Assembly (NCBI GenBank): GCA_016717265.1
Contig: JADKFX010000001.1
Location: 3,484,501 to 3,548,500 of the forward strand
From: Saprospiraceae bacterium
Lineage (GTDB): Bacteria > Bacteroidota > Bacteroidia > Chitinophagales > Saprospiraceae
Direction: 5' to 3'
DNA length: 64,000 nucleotides
Below are positions 55,314 through 64,000 of this stretch, one piece after another (the first letter of the stretch is position 1; every line of letters starts with the position of its first letter). The notes beneath the pieces were generated by a model. That model made no database searches and was not told the origin of the DNA. It saw nothing but the letters and a program-made list of their open reading frames with translations. The translations under genes and the position numbers were made by a program.

Positions 55314-57482
55314 TTAAATTTTTTCTAATACAAATGAAGTCATTTTCGTAAATAAATGAAACTTGACCTTTTGTCCGAATAGGTCATGATTTTGATTAGG
55401 ATAAAAATAGGTATCAAATTGTTTTTGATTTTTTATTAATGCAGATGCCATTTCCACCGTATTTTGAAAATGCACATTATCATCTGTGAGTCCATGAACT
55501 AAAAGCAAGTTTCCTTTTAATTGATCTGCAAAGTTAATAGGAGAATTCTCTTCATACCCATTTTGATTCTCCTTATAATTCCGCATATAACGCTCTGTAT
55601 AAACCGAACTATACCATTTCCAATTGGTAACGGGTGCAATTGCTATTGCAGCTTTAAATACATCATTTCCTTTTAAAAGGCAAAGGCTTGCAATATACGC
55701 ACCATAGCTTTTACCAAAAATTCCCATTCTGCTACTGTCAATGTATCTTTGTTTTGCTAAATATCGAGCTACATCTATTTGATCTTCTGTCTCCAATTTT
55801 CCTAATTGCAAATACGTCATTTTTTTAAATTCCTGGCCTCTACCACCGGTGCCTCTATTATCGACTATACAAACAATATAATTTTTTTGGGCAAGCATTT
55901 GAAACCACCAAAAGAATCCAAAAGAATCCCATTTATCTAATACCTTTTGACTTCCTGGTCCGCCATAACAAAACATCAGGACTGGATATTTTTTATTTAC
56001 ATCAAAAGTGTTTGGCTTTATAATGATCGTGTTTAGATCTACATTTGTCCGATTTCGAATACTTGTAATATCCACTTTTGAAGTTCCAAATTCTTTCAAT
56101 TTGTCTTGAATTTCAAAGTTATTTTCTAACACAATTTGTTCGATTCCATTGGAATCAACAATTCGATACATTGGAGGACTGGAAATCGTTGAACTAGAAA
56201 GTAGAAAATTCTGCATTCCCAAACTCGCCAACAGCTGGTGTGTACCTTCTGTTCTTGTCATATTCGTTTTTGCTCCGTTCTCTAATGAAAGTTTATAGAT
56301 TTGACGACGCAAGCCGCGATTTTCTGCGAATTGAACAAATACTGTAACCTCCCTTTTATCCAATCCGTAAACTTCCGCAACTTCATTGGTACCATTTGAC
56401 AATTTTCGAATTAAGCTGCCATTCGAATCATAAAAATAAATATGATTGAAGCCATCCTGCTCACTCGTCCAAAGGAAATTTCCATTTTTTAAAAACCGAA
56501 GGTTTTCCTGAATTTCAATATAGTATTTGTTTCTTTCTTCCAACAATGTTTTAAAGCTAGAAGTTTTTGTATTCACAAGAATTAATTTAAGGTAATTCTG
56601 AGAACGATTCAGCCAGGTAATACATACTTTATCGTTCTCCTGAGTCCATTGAATTCTCGGAATATAATCATCTTCCCGAATACCTATTTTTATTGGCTTT
56701 AATTTTCTCTTCATGACATTATAGTTCCATACACTAAGCCTGGCATTTTTCTCACCAACTTTAGGATATTTAAAAGTATAATCCTCAGGAAAAACCTGAC
56801 CAGTATAATATTCTAGTTTAAAATCTTCTACTTCTGATTCGTCAAATTTAAGGAAAACAATTTGATCGCCTTCCGGTGACCATTCAAATGCCCGGGTAAC
56901 AGAAAATTCTTCTTCATAGATCCAATCTGAAGCTCCATTAATTATTGAATTAATAGCCCCATCTTTTGTAATCTGATCAATTTTATTGTCTGTCAAATTT
57001 TGAATATACAGGTTGTTTTCATAAACAAATGCAACTTTATCTCCTTTAGGGTTAAAACTTGGGTACATTATTTTCTTTGAAAAATAAAGATTTGTCAATT
57101 TTTTAGAATTCAAATTATAAACATAATAAACTCCTGACTTAGAGTATCTATAGATTTGACTCGGTTCTGTTTCCAACAAAACACTGGATTCATCGAAATT
57201 GAATTTGTAAGATTCAATTTTATTATATAAAATTCCATTTAAATCAGATTTTGAATCAAACAAAACACTTTCAGATATACCTGTTTTTATATTGTACTTC
57301 ATTATTTTTGATCCTACAGATTGAGAATAATGAAGTCCATCCTTCATAAAATTAAACCCGGAAGGTTCTTTTAAAGCATAGGTACCCCTTTCATAAATAG
57401 CATCCAGCTGAATTTCCTTTGTCTGGGAATAAAGTACATAACTAAGAAAAAATAGTCCGAAAAAAATAAATTTTACTTTCAT
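55314..57482 (-). CDS. Dipeptidyl peptidase IV-like S9 serine peptidase
   Basis: A 722-residue exported peptidase of family S9B. A signal peptide (VKFIFFGLFFLSYVLYSQ) precedes the DPP4 beta-propeller (about 30-480, with DWIYEEEFSVTRAFEWSPEG, the DPP4 double-Glu motif). The alpha/beta hydrolase follows, with nucleophile Ser in FGKSYGAYIAS, Asp in HGLTDDNVHFQN and His in NQNHDLFG. This subtype removes N-terminal X-Pro dipeptides from peptides; the Glu pair supports it. The last G of the usual GxSYGG box is A. It overlaps the aldehyde dehydrogenase stop by 4 bases. Confidence 0.92.
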   Translation of the reverse strand: MKVKFIFFGLFFLSYVLYSQTKEIQLDAIYERGTYALKEPSGFNFMKDGLHYSQSVGSKIMKYNIKTGISESVLFDSKSDLNGILYNKIESYKFNFDESSVLLETEPSQIYRYSKSGVYYVYNLNSKKLTNLYFSKKIMYPSFNPKGDKVAFVYENNLYIQNLTDNKIDQITKDGAINSIINGASDWIYEEEFSVTRAFEWSPEGDQIVFLKFDESEVEDFKLEYYTGQVFPEDYTFKYPKVGEKNARLSVWNYNVMKRKLKPIKIGIREDDYIPRIQWTQENDKVCITWLNRSQNYLKLILVNTKTSSFKTLLEERNKYYIEIQENLRFLKNGNFLWTSEQDGFNHIYFYDSNGSLIRKLSNGTNEVAEVYGLDKREVTVFVQFAENRGLRRQIYKLSLENGAKTNMTRTEGTHQLLASLGMQNFLLSSSTISSPPMYRIVDSNGIEQIVLENNFEIQDKLKEFGTSKVDITSIRNRTNVDLNTIIIKPNTFDVNKKYPVLMFCYGGPGSQKVLDKWDSFGFFWWFQMLAQKNYIVCIVDNRGTGGRGQEFKKMTYLQLGKLETEDQIDVARYLAKQRYIDSSRMGIFGKSYGAYIASLCLLKGNDVFKAAIAIAPVTNWKWYSSVYTERYMRNYKENQNGYEENSPINFADQLKGNLLLVHGLTDDNVHFQNTVEMASALIKNQKQFDTYFYPNQNHDLFGQKVKFHLFTKMTSFVLEKI

Positions 57483-58915
57483 ACTTTACCTAAATATTTA
57501 AAAGCAATATTTAATATTTTCACTTTCCAGGAATCAAATGGCGGATAAAAAAAACGAAGTGAATTAATTAATTTCCCTTGTTTGCTAATACCTCGTTTAT
57601 GAGAAAACGCTTCAAATCCAAAAATTCCATGATTTGAACCCTGGCCACTTTGTTGGTCCCCTCCAAACGGCAAATTAAAATTACAATAATTCAATAAGCA
57701 ATTATTAATAGTTACACCACCAGATCTTACAGTGTTTAATACCTTTTCAATAAATACTTTCTGCTCACTAAAAATATATAAAACCAAAGGTCGATCCATA
57801 GATTGCATTCTATTCAATTCAGGTTCAATAAATTCATACTCGATAATCGGTAAAACGGGTCCAAAAATTTCATCGGCCATACAAGGATGTTCCCATTTTG
57901 AATTCATTAATAGCACCGGTTTTATCTTTCTTTGGATTGGGTCACATTGAATTGGTTCAGATAATACTGCTCCTTGATCTAAACAAGATTGAATTAAATT
58001 TATCAATCTATCATAATGAATGGGATTTATGATTCCACCATAATCAGAATTATTCATTAAGTTACTGCCATATAAATTTTCAATTGCAACATTCCATTGC
58101 AATACAAATTCAGTTTTAAGTGTTTTAGGAATTAAGATATAATCTGGTGCTACACAGGTTTGACCTGCATTAATACACTTGCCATACACAATATCTTTAA
58201 CGACTTTTTTTAAATTGATAGATTCATCTATAATCAATGGATTCTTTCCACCTAACTCCAGGGTTACCGTACTTAAATTTTCAGCAGCAGCTTTCATAAC
58301 TTTCTTAGCGGTAGCTTGAGAACCCGTAAAGAAAATATGATTAAATGGAAGTTTTAGCAATATTTCTGCAACCTGGACATCTCCTTTACAAACTATAACT
58401 TCATTTGAAGAAAAGGTGTCGGCAATTAACTGTTCGATTACATCTGCTGTATTTTTAGAAATTTCTGAAGGTTTTAAAATAATTTTATTACCTGCTGACC
58501 AAGCAGCAATCAATGGGATGATTGATAAATTCACAGGATAATTCCAAGGTGAAATAATCAACACGACTCCTTTGGGTTCCTGTCGAATGTAATGTGAACT
58601 ACCCAATAACTCCGTTGGGGTGGCGACCATTTTAGGCCTCATCCATTTAGCCAACTCGCGTTTTGCAATTCTTAATTCTAATAAACAAGTCAATATTTCT
58701 GAAGTATCAGATTCGAATTCGCATTTATTTAAATCTTGTTTGATTGCTTCTGTTATATGTTGCTTATATTTTAATAATTGGGTTTCCAATCTCTTCAATC
58801 CATTCAATCGATATTGTAAATCTGAATTTGGGTTTTTAAAGAATTCAGATTGGAGTTTCCTAAAATTTTGCTGAAGCTTATATTCTAAATTGGTAGCGGT
58901 CTCTGTTAATTCCAT
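57479..58915 (-). CDS. Aldehyde dehydrogenase (class 3-like)
   Basis: A 478-residue NAD(P)-dependent aldehyde dehydrogenase. Motifs: ISPWNYPVNLSIIPLIAAWSAGN, FTGSQATAKKVM, VTLELGGKNPLII with the general-base Glu, GQTCVAPDYI with catalytic Cys254, and a C-terminal hydrophobic tail typical of fatty-aldehyde/class 3 enzymes (RFFYPPFDSWKVKILNIAFKY). Probably oxidises medium or long-chain aldehydes; the exact substrate is not known. First gene of the operon with the S9 peptidase, DUF6265 lipoprotein and smpB. Confidence 0.93.
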   Translation of the reverse strand: MELTETATNLEYKLQQNFRKLQSEFFKNPNSDLQYRLNGLKRLETQLLKYKQHITEAIKQDLNKCEFESDTSEILTCLLELRIAKRELAKWMRPKMVATPTELLGSSHYIRQEPKGVVLIISPWNYPVNLSIIPLIAAWSAGNKIILKPSEISKNTADVIEQLIADTFSSNEVIVCKGDVQVAEILLKLPFNHIFFTGSQATAKKVMKAAAENLSTVTLELGGKNPLIIDESINLKKVVKDIVYGKCINAGQTCVAPDYILIPKTLKTEFVLQWNVAIENLYGSNLMNNSDYGGIINPIHYDRLINLIQSCLDQGAVLSEPIQCDPIQRKIKPVLLMNSKWEHPCMADEIFGPVLPIIEYEFIEPELNRMQSMDRPLVLYIFSEQKVFIEKVLNTVRSGGVTINNCLLNYCNFNLPFGGDQQSGQGSNHGIFGFEAFSHKRGISKQGKLINSLRFFYPPFDSWKVKILNIAFKYLGKV

Positions 58916-59037
58916 AATTGATTTCTATTGTAAAGATACATCTATGCCTTGAAGCCAATTAAAAATTTACTTTGCTTCAGTCTCTGCGGAATAGGTAAAA
59001 TCGATACTTTAGGGTTGAAAATAGATTTATATTGGAA

Positions 59038-60204
59038 TTAATGAGCTGCCTCTGAAACGGCTTTTGCTACTCTATGGGCAATGGTTTCATCCAATGCAGA
59101 TGGAATAATATTTTCAGGAGTAGGATGCTCTACCGCTGATGCAATTGCAGCAGCTGCCGCAAATTTCATAGATAAGGTAATGCGTTTAGCTTTTGCATGA
59201 AGTGCTCCAAGAAAAATCCCTGGAAATGCCAACACATTATTAACTTGATTTGGGAAATCTGATCGTCCGGTACAAACAATGAATGCTCCACCTGCAATAG
59301 CTTCCTCTGGTAAAATTTCTGGAATTGGGTTTGCAAGTGCCAATATTAATGGGTCCTTTGCCATAGAACGGATATGTTCCCTATTTAAAAGATTTGCTTT
59401 ACTTACTCCAATGAAAACATCGGCATCCAAAAGTGCATCATTTATAGTTCCGATCAAATTTCTTGGATTCGTATAAGACAATAATTCTTCTTTTATGTCA
59501 TTCACCCCCAATCGATTTTTATGAATAATACCCATCGTGTCGCACATCACAATTTCTTTTGCAATGTGTTGATTCGTAGCTTCCCGATCCCGCTTCCCTA
59601 AATACCTCGCAATTGCAATACCAGCTGCACCCGCTCCATTAATGACAATTTTCAGGTCTTCCATTTTTCTTCCTGTTAACCGACAATAATTCATAAGCGC
59701 GGCTAAAACTACAATCGCAGTGCCATGCTGATCATCATGAAAAACCGGAATTCCTATATCTTGCAGCCGCTCTTCAATTTCAAAGCACCGAGGTGACGAA
59801 ATATCTTCAAGATTAATTCCACCAAAAACAGGCGCTATATTTTTAACTATTGAAATGATTTCTTCTGTTTTTTGCGTGCTGATACAGATTGGAAACCCAT
59901 TAATCCCGGCAAATCTTTTAAATAACATCGCTTTTCCTTCCATCACTGGAATCGCTGCGTGGGCCCCAATATTTCCAAGCCCAAGTACAGCAGAACCATC
60001 ACTTACGATCGCGATCGTATTGCCTTTAATGGTATAATCATAAACTTTCGATGGATCTGTATGGATCTCTTCACAAGGTGCTGCGACCCCTGGAGAATAA
60101 GCTAATGACAAATCATCCTTTGTCCGAATGTCCAACTTATTTTCAACTGTAATCTTTCCACGCAATTCCTTGTGTAAATGAATGGAACGCTCGAATATAT
60201 CCAT
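59038..60204 (-). CDS. Malic enzyme (oxaloacetate-decarboxylating), short form
   Basis: Oxidatively decarboxylates malate to pyruvate. I use the ATG at 60204 (MDIFERSIHLHKEL), giving 388 residues; another ATG lies 9 bases upstream. Motifs: LSLAYSPGVAAPCEEI, AIVSDGSAVLGLGNIG, HDDQHGTAIVVLAAL with the metal Asp pair, VINGAGAAGIAIARYL, and GVSKANLLN. It stops at the catalytic core and lacks the C-terminal phosphotransacetylase-like half found in the long MaeB proteins common in this phylum. Monocistronic. Confidence 0.93.
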   Translation of the reverse strand: MDIFERSIHLHKELRGKITVENKLDIRTKDDLSLAYSPGVAAPCEEIHTDPSKVYDYTIKGNTIAIVSDGSAVLGLGNIGAHAAIPVMEGKAMLFKRFAGINGFPICISTQKTEEIISIVKNIAPVFGGINLEDISSPRCFEIEERLQDIGIPVFHDDQHGTAIVVLAALMNYCRLTGRKMEDLKIVINGAGAAGIAIARYLGKRDREATNQHIAKEIVMCDTMGIIHKNRLGVNDIKEELLSYTNPRNLIGTINDALLDADVFIGVSKANLLNREHIRSMAKDPLILALANPIPEILPEEAIAGGAFIVCTGRSDFPNQVNNVLAFPGIFLGALHAKAKRITLSMKFAAAAAIASAVEHPTPENIIPSALDETIAHRVAKAVSEAAH

Positions 60205-60219
60205 AGAAGCCATATATCA

Positions 60220-60227
60220 CAAAAATA
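60220..60227 (-). promoter_or_regulatory. Candidate -7 box for malic enzyme
   Basis: Minus-strand TATTTTTG matches TAnnTTTG exactly, 15 bases before the ATG at 60204. Its position supports that start over the ATG at 60213. Confidence 0.45.
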
Positions 60228-60648
60228 TTGCCATAATTGGATTACTGGTTATAGTATTAAATATCCTTCTGTTAAAAGTTGATAAACCTTTGGATTAAAT
60301 TTTGAAATAATTTACACAAATAGCTGATAATGTGACTACTAAAATGATATTTTCGTCCAAAATCTAAATTTGTACCGCGAAATAATATTCAAGCTTAGGA
60401 TCCATTTATTATACTATTCAATACGATATAGCACTATTTAAAAATTAAGCATCTAAACTTTACTTAGTATTTCTCCTATAAATTTCACATTTCCAAATTA
60501 CAATTTTATCAATATGTAAAAAATATTGAATGAATTCTTCGGTTGGATTACTGAAAATTGAATTTGAATAAATCAAAATGAAGTTTCATCCATTTCTCAT
60601 TGCATTTACCGCACTTGATTTTTCATAATGAATCCACCTAAAGACATT
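60228..60648. other. Intergenic region, no gene seen
   Basis: About 420 AT-rich bases between two minus-strand genes. No open frame of note, no hairpin with a T-run and no RNA gene recognised by eye. Confidence 0.5.
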
Positions 60649-62985
60649 TCAATTTCCAACTTTAGATTTTTTTTCAAGCTGCATAATATTCGTACCGCCA
60701 CCACCTCTTCGTCTCCTATTTTCCTTTTCCCTTTTGAATATATCAATCCGGGTTGGAGCTAATTCAATATTCCATTGATTGTTTGTCAAATCAATATCGG
60801 CTGTTTCTTTAAATGGATCCAATTGAATAGATTTTACTGGTTTTGTTCGGATAAATGTTTTTGTAACTTCGTTTTCATTTTTTCTCCAAATTTGAACATT
60901 TAAACGTTCATCTTCATAGGTTCCATCTGTATAATTCCAACGCAAAATAATGGGCATAACCATTCCACCTTTATTAGAAAATTGAATTTCATATAAAAAA
61001 CAACTATCCATGGAATTCTGACTTTCAATATTTGAAATTACTGGATTATACTTCAGTTTCTTTTTCTCATTGAGATTATGATAATAATAAAAATCCCGCA
61101 AGGAAGTATCCTGATCAATTAAAAAACGCATCCCCGATTTCCGGTTTAGGTATTTCGTAATAGATTCATTGGATTCTTCTGTTTGCATATAATAATTTGT
61201 TACTCTTGGTGCCGGCATTACATCTGCAATTCCAAATTTTACGGAGTCAATGGAAATATCACAAGGTTCAATATCATAAAACCAAGCTCTCCAAAACCAA
61301 TCCAGATCAGTACCTGATGCATCTTCCAGGGTCCTGAAAAAATCAGCTGGTGTTGGATGATGGAATGCCCACCGATTTGCATAGGTTTTAAAAGCATGAT
61401 CAAATAATTCTCGACCTAATATAGTTTCTCTTAAAATATTTAATCCGGCAGCTGTTTTTGCATAGGCATTTGAACCAAAATGAATCAGGTTTTCACTATT
61501 GGTCATAATAGGTTCTAATTGTTCTCTAGGCAGTTTCATATAATCAACAATTTTACTAGCAGAACCCCGATCTGTTGGATGGTCATTATCAAATTCTTCC
61601 TGAGTTAAAAACTGAACAAATGTATTAAGTCCTTCATCCATCCATGTCCATTGACGTTCATCGCTGTTTATTATCATGGGAAAAAAGTTATGACCCACTT
61701 CATGTATGATTACACCAAGCATACCATTTTTAGTGCCTTCTGAATAAGTACCATCTTTTTCAGTTCTTCCAAAATTAAAACAGATCATTGGATACTCCAT
61801 ACCATTATTTGCCTCCACTGAAATTGCAACAGGGTAAGAATATGGAATCGTATATTTAGAATAAGTACGAATGGTATGGGCAACGGTCTTCGTAGAATAT
61901 TTCCGGTATAATCCATATGCCTCCTTTGCATAATAACTCATACACATTACTTGTTTTCCATCAACATTTATTGGCATCGCATCCCATATGAATTTTCGGG
62001 AAGAACCCCAGGCAAAATCCCGAACATTCACAGCTTTATAAATCCAGGTTTTTGTCTCTTTTGATTTTTTCGCTTCAGCGGCTTTTGCTTCATCCAAAGT
62101 TACAATTTCCAATACCTCCTTACTTTTTTGGGCTTGCTGCCATCTTGAATACTGTGCTTTTGTCAATACATTTTTATAATTTTCACATTGTCCTGTTGCA
62201 GCAATTATATGATCAGCAGGAACCGTTAATTCAACATGATAATTCCCAAAAGCAAGAGCAAATTCAGCTCTACCTGTAAATTGCTTGTTTTGCCAACCTT
62301 GAAAATCAGAATAAACACACATTCTGGGAAACCATTGAGACATGGTAAATAAGTGATTTCCATCTTCTTTAAAAAATTCATAACCACCTCTGCCACCTAA
62401 ACTCATACGATCCGGAATCCTATAATTCCATTTAATAAAAAATTTGATTTTCTTGCCTGGCAATAATGTTTTTGGCAAATCAATCCGCATCATTGTTTGA
62501 TTTACGAAATAATTTAATTTCCTGCCATTCTCATCGGTAACTTGTTCTATATTAACTCCATACCCTTCCAAAGATGCCCTTTTATCAACGCGCTCTAAAT
62601 CATTCTGAGAAATGGGCGCTTCCAATTTACTTTCATTGGATTCATAATTACTCGGAACTGTTGGATGATGTTCATTTTCATCTAATTGGAGCCATACATA
62701 TTGAAGTTTATCTGGTGAATTATTATAATATGTAATCCATTCAGATCCAAATAATTTAGTTTTTTGTTCGTCCAATTTTGCTTGGATCTTATAATCAGCC
62801 CTCATTTGCCAATACTGATTTCCAGGGGACCCCGATGCAGTTCTATAAGGATTCGCATCTGGCAATATAAAACCTAATTGTTCGAATTTATTGCCATGAT
62901 TTGATCTTGGATTATTCCTAATATTCTGGCATACAGCTTTAGAAAAAGCACCAACTAACAGTAAAACAATACAAAATTTATTCAT
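60649..62985 (-). CDS. M1-family zinc aminopeptidase-like protein
   Basis: A 778-residue exported metallopeptidase. After a signal peptide (FCIVLLLVGAFSKAVCQ), it has the M1 N-terminal beta domain (YKIQAKLDEQKTKLFGSEWI), GMEYPMICFNFG in place of the classic GAMEN, and the zinc site HEVGHNFFP (first His near 428) with the third ligand Glu in WMDEGLNTF. The final 30 residues are strongly basic and Gly-rich (RRRRGGGGTN), which is unusual. Likely a periplasmic or surface aminopeptidase. Its start overlaps the HupE-like stop by 8 bases. Confidence 0.92.
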   Translation of the reverse strand: MNKFCIVLLLVGAFSKAVCQNIRNNPRSNHGNKFEQLGFILPDANPYRTASGSPGNQYWQMRADYKIQAKLDEQKTKLFGSEWITYYNNSPDKLQYVWLQLDENEHHPTVPSNYESNESKLEAPISQNDLERVDKRASLEGYGVNIEQVTDENGRKLNYFVNQTMMRIDLPKTLLPGKKIKFFIKWNYRIPDRMSLGGRGGYEFFKEDGNHLFTMSQWFPRMCVYSDFQGWQNKQFTGRAEFALAFGNYHVELTVPADHIIAATGQCENYKNVLTKAQYSRWQQAQKSKEVLEIVTLDEAKAAEAKKSKETKTWIYKAVNVRDFAWGSSRKFIWDAMPINVDGKQVMCMSYYAKEAYGLYRKYSTKTVAHTIRTYSKYTIPYSYPVAISVEANNGMEYPMICFNFGRTEKDGTYSEGTKNGMLGVIIHEVGHNFFPMIINSDERQWTWMDEGLNTFVQFLTQEEFDNDHPTDRGSASKIVDYMKLPREQLEPIMTNSENLIHFGSNAYAKTAAGLNILRETILGRELFDHAFKTYANRWAFHHPTPADFFRTLEDASGTDLDWFWRAWFYDIEPCDISIDSVKFGIADVMPAPRVTNYYMQTEESNESITKYLNRKSGMRFLIDQDTSLRDFYYYHNLNEKKKLKYNPVISNIESQNSMDSCFLYEIQFSNKGGMVMPIILRWNYTDGTYEDERLNVQIWRKNENEVTKTFIRTKPVKSIQLDPFKETADIDLTNNQWNIELAPTRIDIFKREKENRRRRGGGGTNIMQLEKKSKVGN

Positions 62986-63562
62986 AATTTAAAATCCTTT
63001 TAAGGAGCATTTGAAGAGCCCAAAGCAAAATTACGAAAGTTATCGTAGTTGTAATTATTTTTTCTTTCGACTTCCAAAAACTGATTAAAATAAATTTTAA
63101 TATCAAGACAAACAAGACGATTATTATTTGACCTGCTTCCAACCCTAGATTAAAATAAAATAAAGGCAGTAGGATGCTCTCCTGATGTCCAAGCATTGAT
63201 TTTAACAAATAAGAAAAACCAAGACCATGGACACACCCAAATAATACGACAGTCAAATACCTCCCCGAAATATCCGTTTGATTGCGTTTTAAATCTAAAA
63301 GGTTGAAAATGCTACTTATTACAATAGTTAAAGCAATACAAACCTCTACAAATGACCTTTGCAATTGGATCCAGTCAAACACACTCATCGCAAGGGTCAA
63401 AGAATGTCCTATTGTAAATGCCGTGACCAGAAATAATAGCGGTTTCCAATCCCGATAACTAAACAAAATAGATAAGACCAAAATAAATAAAATGTGATCG
63501 TAGCCATTTAAATCAAGGATATGCTCTGCTCCCGTCCGAAACCATAGTTGAAAATCATCCAT
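62978..63562 (-). CDS. HupE/UreJ-family membrane protein
   Basis: A 194-residue membrane protein with about six hydrophobic segments. The start at 63562 gives MDDFQLWFRTGAEHILDLNGYDHILFIL, the typical HupE-like opening with the conserved GxEHI.GxDHxLF histidines; a further motif is FTIGHSLTL and later GCVHGLGFS. HupE/UreJ proteins are proposed metal (nickel or cobalt) transporters, but no urease or hydrogenase is nearby here, so the cargo is open. Start-to-start distance to the divergent DUF6702 gene is only 18 bases. Overlaps the M1 gene by 8 bases. Confidence 0.85.
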   Translation of the reverse strand: MDDFQLWFRTGAEHILDLNGYDHILFILVLSILFSYRDWKPLLFLVTAFTIGHSLTLAMSVFDWIQLQRSFVEVCIALTIVISSIFNLLDLKRNQTDISGRYLTVVLFGCVHGLGFSYLLKSMLGHQESILLPLFYFNLGLEAGQIIIVLFVLILKFILISFWKSKEKIITTTITFVILLWALQMLLKRILNYE

Positions 63563-63580
63563 TCCATGTATTTTTGTAGG

Positions 63581-64000
63581 ATGCAAATTACAAAAAACAA
63601 ATTCTTATTAAATTGCTTCGTCCTGATATTCATCAGCCTTGGTTCTTTGGCATTTTGTTTTAAGTTTCATCCCTTTTACTTAAGCGTTACTGAAATTCAT
63701 TATAATGAATCGACAAAAAAAATTGAAATTAGTGCAAAGTTATTTATAGATGATTTTGAAAAAACCTTGGCTCAAACGTATAAAGTACCCATTGATTTAA
63801 TCCATCCTAAAGATGAAATTTTCTTACAAAATAAAATAGAATCCTATATACAATCCAGATTATCCATTTCCTGTGATAAACAAATTCTAAATTTGATTTA
63901 TTTGGGTTCTGAAATTGAAGAGGATGTAATTTGGTGCTATTTTGAATCGAAAGAAATCAACAAACCAAAATTAATTTCTGTTTCAAACTCCTTACTTTAT
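63581..64000 (+). CDS. DUF6702-type protein, 5' part (runs off right edge)
   Basis: An open plus-strand frame of 140 codons from the ATG at 63581 to the end of the window. After an N-terminal membrane/signal segment (FLLNCFVLIFISLGSLAFC) comes KFHPFYLSVTEIHYNESTKKIEISAKLF, the pattern of DUF6702: HPxYxSxTEIxYN, then FIDDFEKTL. In other Bacteroidota this family sits beside HupE-like and M1 peptidase genes, as here. The function is unknown. The 3' end is missing only because of the window edge. Confidence 0.82.
   Translation, partial: MQITKNKFLLNCFVLIFISLGSLAFCFKFHPFYLSVTEIHYNESTKKIEISAKLFIDDFEKTLAQTYKVPIDLIHPKDEIFLQNKIESYIQSRLSISCDKQILNLIYLGSEIEEDVIWCYFESKEINKPKLISVSNSLLY

Overview
The window looks like a low-GC chromosome segment from a member of the Bacteroidota, most likely the Saprospirales/Chitinophagales side of the phylum. 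This rests on protein families and promoter style, not on a 16S gene. Indicators are a PorX-type response regulator with a PglZ domain, several proteins with type IX secretion (T9SS) C-terminal sorting domains, a gliding-motility-type C-terminal domain, a Bacteroidota-type LptD, a Reg_prop/LytS sensor with LytTR regulator, DUF6438/DUF6265/DUF6702 proteins, and -7 promoter boxes of the TAnnTTTG type. Most of the window is ordinary housekeeping and envelope biology. There is no rRNA, CRISPR array, phage or recognisable insertion sequence.

Layout. 1-735 is the 5' part of a minus-strand secreted protein with a LamG-like domain. 845-2121 is tatC plus a small overlapping membrane protein. 2409-5265 holds an HD phosphohydrolase divergent from porX, which carries an apparent 1-nt frameshift. 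5687-8356 is a large secreted gliding-type protein with four 49-aa repeats. 8357-9920 is the only clearly accessory patch: a terminator, an intact tRNA-Glu(TTC), and a 576-bp tandem duplication in which each unit carries a GIY-YIG endonuclease gene and is bounded by a 42-bp piece of the tRNA. 10029-12243 is gapA-pgk. 12347-17131 is a three-gene minus-strand polysaccharide operon (UDP-xylose synthase, rfbB with a frameshift, SLBB export protein). 17343-20321 is a beta-barrel protein, the Kdo transferase and a heptose kinase (frameshifted), i.e. LPS inner core. 20414-22297 is a T9SS cargo protein.

22469-25435 is a minus-strand run of five genes: two unknown small proteins, a membrane protein, a histidine kinase and a LuxR-type regulator. 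25946-30471 is valS with two upstream genes, one of them a probable inactive histidine phosphatase. 30594-34925 is a plus-strand trio: a coiled-coil lipoprotein, a secreted M43 metalloprotease and a DUF6438 lipoprotein. 34936-44893 carries miaA, an acyltransferase, a dTDP-sugar aminotransferase, a flippase, lptD, a peptidoglycan amidase and an MCE/MlaD protein, so it is almost entirely envelope assembly.

45113-51909 pairs a Reg_prop/LytS sensor and LytTR regulator with a secreted beta-lactamase-fold protein. 52237-60213 runs on the minus strand: a secreted GH30 glycosidase, an operon of aldehyde dehydrogenase, S9 peptidase, DUF6265 lipoprotein and smpB, and a short malic enzyme. 60649-63562 is an M1 aminopeptidase with a HupE-like membrane protein, divergent from a DUF6702 gene that runs off the right edge.

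Three conserved genes (porX, rfbB, hldE) each carry a single-nucleotide indel in or next to a homopolymer run. I read this as probable residual long-read assembly error, although true mutation cannot be excluded. The two candidates for something less described are the tRNA-Glu/GIY-YIG tandem unit (8710-9920) and the five-gene sensory operon with a CPPLC-tailed small protein (22469-25435).
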